A stretch of 64,000 nucleotides of DNA from Clostridiales bacterium (GTDB lineage: Bacteria; Bacillota; Clostridia; Saccharofermentanales; Saccharofermentanaceae): positions 1 through 64,000 of the forward strand of contig JAFZLF010000027.1 in assembly GCA_017551625.1 (NCBI GenBank), given 5' to 3'. This document shows, one piece after another, positions 58,695-64,000 of the stretch. Below the pieces are notes generated by a model, which had not been told where the DNA came from, did not search any database, and saw only the letters and a program-made list of their open reading frames with translations. Each line of letters opens with the position of its first letter. The stretch's first letter is position 1. The translations under genes and the position numbers were made by a program.

Positions 58695-59576
58695 TCATTT
58701 TTTCTTGGACTTCGGAGGGTGATTTACTTTGAACTGGCGGCGTATGCCGCGGAAGAATGTCGGAAGATGGAACTGTTTCGGGAAATACTGCATCCGGTTA
58801 TACTGGTGCGCGGTCAGGACCATCTCCAGTTCCTGGGGATTGACGTGACGGTTCTGGTTCATCATAAAGTCGGTCGTGCCGGGCGCCTCGAAGTAGAAAC
58901 GGTAGTTGGCGGCGTATGCGTCACCCAGACCGAGAAGATGACCGAATTCGTGAGCACATTCCTGCTGGAAGGTGTGCCGGTCATTACTCTGCCGGACCGT
59001 CACATTGCCGGGCTGTGTGCGAGACCAGTTCAGGGTGAGCGCCTCCGGCTGGAAGGACTTGAGAAAACCCCATCCCCAGCGCCAGAAGGGACTGGTTACC
59101 TGACCGGCCTTGTTCTCCGAATAGGCAAGCTTGACCTTGAAGAAGCGTTGCTTCGGGTATTCGTTTACTGCCTGGGGCGTCTGATATCGGATGAATTCCA
59201 GCGCGACACGGGCCGAGGACGGATCCGGCTGCATCTCTTCTTCCGGCGGATCGTTATCCTGTGTCAGAACACGGTAACTCGCGTGAGCGCGGGACATCTC
59301 ATATCCATCGTCCTCGAGCCAGCTCATCGGATATTTACCGGACCAGTTTCTGCGGATGCCGGCCTCGGCAACATCGGCATAGGTGATATTTGTTCCGGGA
59401 TAGTAGCGGAACATCTTCGAAGAGTAGCGCACGAAGACACGGATACGCACGCTGTTCCCCTTGAGGATCAGCTGGATCGGCACCTTGCGGGGATGACGGT
59501 ATGAGATCTCATACCGTTTGTCCAGGGTGCGGGATACTGTCTCGCGCTTGGCGTTTACATCATAGACGTGCTTCAT
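58695..59576 (-). CDS. Metzincin-like zinc protease domain protein, 293 aa, no signal peptide
   Basis: The zinc site is HEFGHLLGLGD (HExxHxxGxxD) near residue 212, followed after ~28 residues by a Met-turn (DFMMN), which places the protein in the metzincin clan. The ~200 residues before it resemble a basic substrate-binding or structural part (TLDKRYEISYRHPRKVPIQLILKG). No signal peptide or membrane segment is seen, so it is either cytosolic or exported by another route. The open frame extends upstream, but ATG 59576 follows TGGAG. The tail is Lys/Pro-rich. Confidence 0.82.
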   Translation of the reverse strand: MKHVYDVNAKRETVSRTLDKRYEISYRHPRKVPIQLILKGNSVRIRVFVRYSSKMFRYYPGTNITYADVAEAGIRRNWSGKYPMSWLEDDGYEMSRAHASYRVLTQDNDPPEEEMQPDPSSARVALEFIRYQTPQAVNEYPKQRFFKVKLAYSENKAGQVTSPFWRWGWGFLKSFQPEALTLNWSRTQPGNVTVRQSNDRHTFQQECAHEFGHLLGLGDAYAANYRFYFEAPGTTDFMMNQNRHVNPQELEMVLTAHQYNRMQYFPKQFHLPTFFRGIRRQFKVNHPPKSKKK

Positions 59577-59693
59577 TGCTACTCCATTTCTGCAGATATT
59601 TCCGCATTCTATCAACAGAATACCACGTTTTTGAAAAAAGAGTATAATAGGGCGTAGCAAGAACAGTTCCGGAGGGAATAAGAGGGGAGTAGT

Positions 59694-59954
59694 ATGCAGC
59701 TCGAAGGCAAGACTTTCAAGATGAATGTGGTTCTTCAGTTACATGTCGTGGAGCACAGAAACGATGCTGTCTCCTTTGTCAAAGAACTGGACGAGGCCAT
59801 GGTGCGCCTCTGCCGGGAGATGAACGTGCCTTTCCCGCTGTGGCTGTCGAAGAATACCCGTGAGTTCGCGCAGTTCCATCAGACGACATTCTTCGAGGAT
59901 CAATTCTCGGATAAGGTCCCCTTTGACCGCTTTATGATCCGTCTGATCGGCTGA
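59694..59954 (+). CDS. Small conserved-looking protein, 86 aa, function unknown
   Basis: Begins MQLEGKTFKMNVVLQLHVVEHRND and reads as a compact alpha/beta protein with no motif I can assign. GGAGGGAATAAGAGGGG upstream supports translation. It ends 32 bases before rqcP, suggesting a shared transcript. Confidence 0.7.
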   Translation: MQLEGKTFKMNVVLQLHVVEHRNDAVSFVKELDEAMVRLCREMNVPFPLWLSKNTREFAQFHQTTFFEDQFSDKVPFDRFMIRLIG

Positions 59955-59986
59955 TCAGTCGCGGAACCGGGCAGCAGGAGAGAAAT

Positions 59987-60244
59987 ATGAGAATCGACAA
60001 ATATCTGAAAGTATCCCGTGTTGTAAAGAGAAGAACAGTGGCCAATGAGGTCTGCTCAGCCGGCCGTGTCCTGATTAATGACAAGGTCGTCAAGCCGGGG
60101 GCCGAGGTAAAGGTAGGAGACATTGTTACGATCCGTTTCGGTAACGGCGAGACACGGTTCCGCGTTCTGGCGATCAGGGAGACCGTCAGAAAAGAAGAAG
60201 CAGGCGAGATGTACGAGCTCCTCGAGGGAACGGAAGTCGAGTAA
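59987..60244 (+). CDS. rqcP: S4-domain RNA-binding protein (RqcP/YabO family)
   Basis: 85 residues, nearly all S4 domain: MRIDKYLKVSRVVKRRTVANEVCSAGRVLIND, then VVKPGAEVKVGDIVTIRF. RqcP binds the stalled 50S subunit and supports Ala-tail synthesis in ribosome quality control. The divIC-like gene follows 165 bases later, a common Firmicutes order (yabO, yabP, yabQ, divIC), but yabP and yabQ are missing here. Confidence 0.93.
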   Translation: MRIDKYLKVSRVVKRRTVANEVCSAGRVLINDKVVKPGAEVKVGDIVTIRFGNGETRFRVLAIRETVRKEEAGEMYELLEGTEVE

Positions 60245-60409
60245 AGTCCGAGGCGCAACCGTGGAGAAACACCACCGGTAGCCGTTCGACATATCCCACG
60301 ACATGACCGGGTTGCCTTACAATTCGGTTACAAATGCTCCTATATCGGATACAAAAGTGCTTTTTTGTGCGATAAATATGGTATGTAATTATCGTTACGG
60401 AAGGGCAGT

Positions 60410-60703
60410 ATGAAGCATAGAAGAGTAAAATCATCCGTCGGCAAGGTCCTGCTTTTTGTTTTCTTTGTGATCGTTTTCACGCTGGTTGCCGTGCGTTTCC
60501 GCAAAGAGAAGGAGATGCGTGCTCGTGTGGAGAAGCGCGCGAGAGAACTCGAGGCTGCGGCCTCTGTTGCCAGTGCGGAATATGCGGATGCGGAAGAGAG
60601 AAGCCGCAGATCCGGTTCGAATGACTATGTAGAAGAAATCGCCCGTGAGTCTCTCGGCATGATCATGCCCGGTGAGACCGTGTACCGTCCGTACGAAGAC
60701 TAA
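60410..60703 (+). CDS. divIC: DivIC/FtsL-like septum protein
   Basis: 97 residues: a basic cytosolic N-terminus, one membrane helix (about 13-30), a coiled coil rich in Glu, Arg and Ala (33-62) and the conserved end YVEEIARESLGMIMPGETVYRP, typical of DivIC-type FtsB proteins. It works in the divisome outside the membrane. GGAAGGGCAGT precedes the ATG. It converges with recR, leaving four bases between stop codons. Confidence 0.9.
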   Translation: MKHRRVKSSVGKVLLFVFFVIVFTLVAVRFRKEKEMRARVEKRARELEAAASVASAEYADAEERSRRSGSNDYVEEIARESLGMIMPGETVYRPYED

Positions 60704-60707
60704 AGGA

Positions 60708-61310
60708 TCAGAATTCCCGTCTGGCCTGCAGGGCCTTGGACAGAGTCACATCATCAGCAAACTCCAGATTAGAACCCATAGGAAGACCGGAGGCGATACG
60801 CGTCACCTTGATGCCTGCCGGTTTGATCAGGCGCGCCAGATAGAGAGCCGTAGCCTCGCCATCGGCAGTATGGTTCGTCGCGATGATCACTTCTTTCGTT
60901 TCCGGGAACTTCTGAAGTCTCTCGATAAGTTCCTTGATCTTGATCTCTTCCATGCCGACGTTATTAAGAGGAGAGAACACGCCGTGCAGGACATGATAGA
61001 GTCCGGTGTAATCGCGCATGCGCTCCATCGTGGAGACGTCTCTCGGATTCTCGACGACACAGATCGTGGAGTGATCCCGACGAGGATCGGAGCAGATCGG
61101 GCAGGGATCCTGATCCGTGAAGTTCTGACATACCGAGCAGAAGCGGGTCGACGTCCGTGCATTCACAAGCGCGTCGGACAGGCCTTTTACTTCTTCCTGC
61201 GGCATAGCAAGAATATGGAATGCCAGACGCTGCGCTGATCTCGGACCGATGCCCGGGAGCTTACCGAGCTCGGAGATCAGTTTCGAAACGCTGGGGGAGT
61301 ATCTGGACAT
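60708..61310 (-). CDS. recR: Recombination protein RecR
   Basis: A 200-residue toroid-forming protein that loads RecA with RecF and RecO. Helix-hairpin-helix (LGKLPGIGPRSAQRLAFHIL), zinc site (FCSVCQNFTDQDPCPIC), and the Toprim domain (TICVVENPRDV, IIATNHTADGEATALYLARL, ASGLPMGSNLEFAD). Third gene of the dnaX-ybaB-recR operon, 22 bases after ybaB. Confidence 0.97.
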   Translation of the reverse strand: MSRYSPSVSKLISELGKLPGIGPRSAQRLAFHILAMPQEEVKGLSDALVNARTSTRFCSVCQNFTDQDPCPICSDPRRDHSTICVVENPRDVSTMERMRDYTGLYHVLHGVFSPLNNVGMEEIKIKELIERLQKFPETKEVIIATNHTADGEATALYLARLIKPAGIKVTRIASGLPMGSNLEFADDVTLSKALQARREF

Positions 61311-61332
61311 AACAAGGACCTCTTGCGACCGA

Positions 61333-61674
61333 TCAGAACGGGAGCTTCGCTCCGCCTGTGGCCTTGCTCATCTTCTCAGCCGAGATCTCAGCGAGCTTTC
61401 TGGATGCCTCGTTGTACGCGGCGATGATCAGATCCTGGAGCATCTCGACATCTTCCGGATCCACGGCTGACGGATCGATGGTCAGGGACTTGATCTCATG
61501 CGTGCCGGAGATGACGATCTTGACGACTCCGCCACCTGCTGTCGCGTCAACTTCCAGAGCATCGATCTCCGCTTTTGCGACCTCGATGTCACGCTGCATC
61601 TTCTGCGCCTGCTGCATGATGGCACCCATATTGCCGCCCATGCCAAATCCTCCGCGAAAACCACCTTTTGCCAT
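61333..61674 (-). CDS. ybaB: YbaB/EbfC nucleoid-associated protein
   Basis: 113 residues: Gly/Met-rich N-terminus (GGFRGGFGMGGN), a basic helix (MQQAQKMQRDIEVAKAEIDALEV), then the beta core TAGGGVVKIVISGTHEIKSLTIDPSAVDPEDVEMLQDLIIAAYNEAS that defines the family. It binds DNA as a dimer. Position between dnaX and recR is the conserved order. AAGGAGG precedes the start. Confidence 0.96.
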   Translation of the reverse strand: MAKGGFRGGFGMGGNMGAIMQQAQKMQRDIEVAKAEIDALEVDATAGGGVVKIVISGTHEIKSLTIDPSAVDPEDVEMLQDLIIAAYNEASRKLAEISAEKMSKATGGAKLPF

Positions 61675-61776
61675 ATTGATTGTTCCTCCTTACGGTTTTG
61701 TCTGTATTATATTTCTATTGTTTTTTCTATTTCTTGCCGGCCTTGCGCCTGTGCACATTCTCTATTATGTCACAAT

Positions 61777-64000
61777 CTACATATCTGTGACATGGTTGAT
61801 CGGAATTCCGTTTTCTTCTCCCGCTTTTTCGATCGCCTTGACCCAGTCCGGCTGTCCGGAAGGCTTCGGGATCTCGGCAATACCATCCGGACCCTTGGTC
61901 CTCGCATATTCGTCTTTTGTCACGACCTTGGCCTCAAGCAGGGCCGGTTCGTACTTCTGACAGCAGCTGAGAAGTGCATCCATGATCTCGGAGTTATTCC
62001 GGATCCCTTCGATCTGGAAAGCGATACTGTTCGGCAGGATGCACCACACGATGCGATCCTCCCAGAGGATGCTGCAGTCGCCCATATTTAAGTAATCGTA
62101 AGGAGACTTGAGCATGACGATCTCCAGGAAACTCTTACGAGCCTGTTCAAACGTATTGCTCTCATGGCGGATGACCTGCTGGAGATTCGAGACCTTTGCA
62201 GGGGCAGGAGTTGCACCCTCATTTCCAGCCGGAACAAGTACCTCCGGGGGCATGTCAGGGACTCGAACGTCCGGACCTTTGGCTGCCTTGGCCAGATTTG
62301 TGTGCTGCCCTTCATTTACATATTCCGACGCGAAAGCCTTCTGGAGATTCGGATGGGCCGGAGCGGTGCGGGCCAGCTCCTCTGCCGAAGGCGTGATTTC
62401 CTTCGGAGCGATATCGTCGAGGGAAGGCGCCTCCTCTACCATGCCGGAAGGAGTCGGGTCCATAAGCGGCGGGGGTGACATGAAGTCCGGATCCGATGGT
62501 GGCGGCGGAGCACTGATGTCGTCGAGAGACGGCGGTGGCGTGCTGATGTCGTCCCATGATGGAACCGATCTGAGATCGTCAAGAGACGGAGGAGGTATAT
62601 CTGCAGGCTTATCTGCAGGCACAGGCTTTACTTCAGGAACATCAGTCTGCGTCGGAGTATTCGGGAAATCCAGGACCGGCGGCGGAGGCATAACAGGTGA
62701 TTCTTCCTCCTTCACCGGAACGGGCTTTTCAACAACCGGAGGCGGTGCAGCCTGAGTGGGCTTTTCCGGAAGAGGTCTGGCGATCGGCGGCAGATCATCT
62801 TTGGGCGCCGGTGCTGTCTTCTCAACTACAGGCGGCGTAACCGGCGCAGCTTTTTCCACTACAGGAGCCGGCGTAACCGGGGCAGGCTTCTCGGCTACTG
62901 GTGCCGTGGCCGCCGGGACCGGGGCCGGAACTTTTGCGGCCGGAGCCGGTGCAGCCTGAGCGGGCTTTCCGACAACAGGCGCCGGGGCAGCCGGTGCTTT
63001 GACCGGAGCGGCCGGAATGACTGCCGGGGCGATCTTATTGCCGCGCGAAGCCAGACGAAGCATCGTGATCTCGAAGGAGGTCCGAAGCGACGGGGACCAC
63101 TTCAGTTCGGAGACCAGATCGGACAACTTGGATATGAAGAACAGGAGCGTCTCGGAGTCTGCTCTCTTGCCCAGTTCGGTCATCACGGCGATGCCTGACG
63201 CGGTGGACTCGATCAGAGTCTGCGGTCTCGGGCAGACACGTGTAACCAGGATGTTTCTGAAGTACTGGGCCAGATCCAGCGTGAAACGCACGAGATCCCG
63301 ACCGTCCATTATCAGTTCCCGGGTGAGCGGGAGAAGGTCTGCGGCGCGTCCTTCCAGAAGAGCAGACGCGAACCGGCTCAGGAAGACCTCGTCCACGAGA
63401 CCGACGATCTTGATGACATCTTCACGGGTGATCGTCTTTCCTTCAAATGTGGTGCCGACCTGATCCAGAAGGGAGACAGAATCGCGGAGTGCGCCGTCAC
63501 CGATGGTGGCGATGGCAGAGAGCGCGTCCTGCTCGATGGAAATATTCTGCTTTTCCGCGATGTAGTGGAGGCGCTTGACGATGCTCTCCGTGGTGATCCT
63601 GCGGAAATCATAGCGCTGACAGCGCGAGAGGATCGTGGCCGGGATGCGGTGCGGTTCTGTGGTGGCCAAAAGGAAGACGGCATGCGCCGGCGGTTCCTCC
63701 AGGGTCTTTAGTAACGCGTTAAAAGCACCGGCCGAGAGCATGTGTACCTCGTCGATGATGTATACCTTATATTTGGCTTTTGCCGGCATGAAGATGACCT
63801 CTTCACAGACGCGGCGGATATTGTCGACGCTGTTATTACTGGCGGCGTCCATCTCGATGACATCGAGCAGGGAGCCGTCGATGACACCCTTACATATCTC
63901 GCACTGATTGCAGGGATTGCCGTTGACCGGGTGGAGACAGTTGATGGCGCGGGAAAAGACCTTAGCGATCGAGGTCTTGCCGGTACCTCTCGTTCCGCAG
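61777..64000 (-). CDS. dnaX: DNA polymerase III gamma/tau subunit (5' end outside window)
   Basis: The clamp-loader ATPase; its start is beyond the right edge. Visible from the edge are the end of Walker A (GTRGTGKTS), the zinc site (CLHPVNGNPCNQCEIC), VIEMDAASNNSVDNIR, VYIIDEVHMLS and FLLATTEPHRIPATILSRCQRYDF. The frame then has the lid and collar domains (to about 63070) and a long Pro/Ala-rich linker (62300-63010) with PPPSLDD repeats before a C-terminal domain near 61800-62170. The tau-like tail is poorly conserved and probably binds the polymerase. ybaB follows after about 100 bases. Confidence 0.97.
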   Translation of the reverse strand, partial: CGTRGTGKTSIAKVFSRAINCLHPVNGNPCNQCEICKGVIDGSLLDVIEMDAASNNSVDNIRRVCEEVIFMPAKAKYKVYIIDEVHMLSAGAFNALLKTLEEPPAHAVFLLATTEPHRIPATILSRCQRYDFRRITTESIVKRLHYIAEKQNISIEQDALSAIATIGDGALRDSVSLLDQVGTTFEGKTITREDVIKIVGLVDEVFLSRFASALLEGRAADLLPLTRELIMDGRDLVRFTLDLAQYFRNILVTRVCPRPQTLIESTASGIAVMTELGKRADSETLLFFISKLSDLVSELKWSPSLRTSFEITMLRLASRGNKIAPAVIPAAPVKAPAAPAPVVGKPAQAAPAPAAKVPAPVPAATAPVAEKPAPVTPAPVVEKAAPVTPPVVEKTAPAPKDDLPPIARPLPEKPTQAAPPPVVEKPVPVKEEESPVMPPPPVLDFPNTPTQTDVPEVKPVPADKPADIPPPSLDDLRSVPSWDDISTPPPSLDDISAPPPPSDPDFMSPPPLMDPTPSGMVEEAPSLDDIAPKEITPSAEELARTAPAHPNLQKAFASEYVNEGQHTNLAKAAKGPDVRVPDMPPEVLVPAGNEGATPAPAKVSNLQQVIRHESNTFEQARKSFLEIVMLKSPYDYLNMGDCSILWEDRIVWCILPNSIAFQIEGIRNNSEIMDALLSCCQKYEPALLEAKVVTKDEYARTKGPDGIAEIPKPSGQPDWVKAIEKAGEENGIPINHVTDM

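Noticed and set aside
62300..63010. Repeat-rich stretch in dnaX considered as a separate gene or repeat array.
   Set aside because: The frame is continuous with DnaX, and Pro/Ala linkers are usual in tau.

Overview
The window looks like one contiguous chromosomal segment of a Clostridia-type Bacillota. It is Gram-positive with many lipoproteins, strong AGGAGG-like ribosome binding sites, roughly half G+C by eye, an EF-Tu/PEP carboxykinase/dnaX-ybaB-recR housekeeping repertoire, and no ribosomal RNA, insertion sequence, prophage or CRISPR array. Several genes point to plant-fibre use (two GH43 enzymes, a membrane-anchored GH5 cellulase), as expected of a gut or rumen Clostridia. I cannot name the genus from sequence alone.

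Layout. 1-13 kb: the end of tuf, pckA, an MFS carrier, a GH43, a potD-like binding lipoprotein with a PH-like membrane protein, proB, a flotillin, an atypical asparaginase and exoA. 13-18 kb: a parvulin-like lipoprotein, then a complete zinc-uptake operon znuA-znuC-znuB-zur with an obvious Fur/Zur-type operator. 18-26 kb: a PAP2 phosphatase, dus, a lipoprotein, a HerA-like ATPase, a membrane protein, a lipoprotein/radical-SAM-SPASM gene pair and an MFS carrier. 26-34 kb: a cation/proton antiporter with a structured leader, a LarA-like racemase, shikimate kinase, a SmtB-like ArsR regulator, a YtqB-like methylase, a second GH43, a metallophosphoesterase and a vWA protein. 34-40 kb: two tandem paralogous ~810-residue lipoproteins that join a repeat-rich N-terminal half to a solute-binding domain. 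40-51 kb: an aromatic pathway operon (tyrA, aroE-aroK fusion, aroB, aroA, aroC, aroQ-chorismate mutase fusion) running directly into a membrane-anchored GH5 cellulase and a VanZ-like protein. 51-56 kb: an SDR enzyme, two cell-wall amidases, a sirtuin and small membrane proteins. 56-64 kb: tRNA-Thr and tRNA-Gly, an HD-domain protein, a metzincin-like protease, rqcP, a divIC-like gene, and recR-ybaB-dnaX, with dnaX cut by the window edge.

How the genes work together. The zinc operon encodes binding, ATPase, permease and repressor, and its operator lies just after the predicted transcription start, so it is probably autoregulated. The aro operon covers the shikimate route from dehydroquinate to chorismate, plus chorismate mutase and prephenate dehydrogenase; two of its products are fusions, and a separate shikimate kinase lies 11 kb upstream.

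The best candidate for an undescribed system is 23741-25333. It encodes a predicted lipoprotein carrying five spaced aromatic/aliphatic-V/I-x-G motifs, followed after 24 bases by a radical SAM enzyme with a textbook SPASM cysteine pattern. I read it as a modified-lipoprotein or RiPP-like system; the chemistry is inferred. Other items of note are the GH5 enzyme with a ~200-residue cytosolic tail, an asparaginase-family protein lacking two catalytic residues, and a set of large nested hairpins used as terminators, two of which share a loop sequence.
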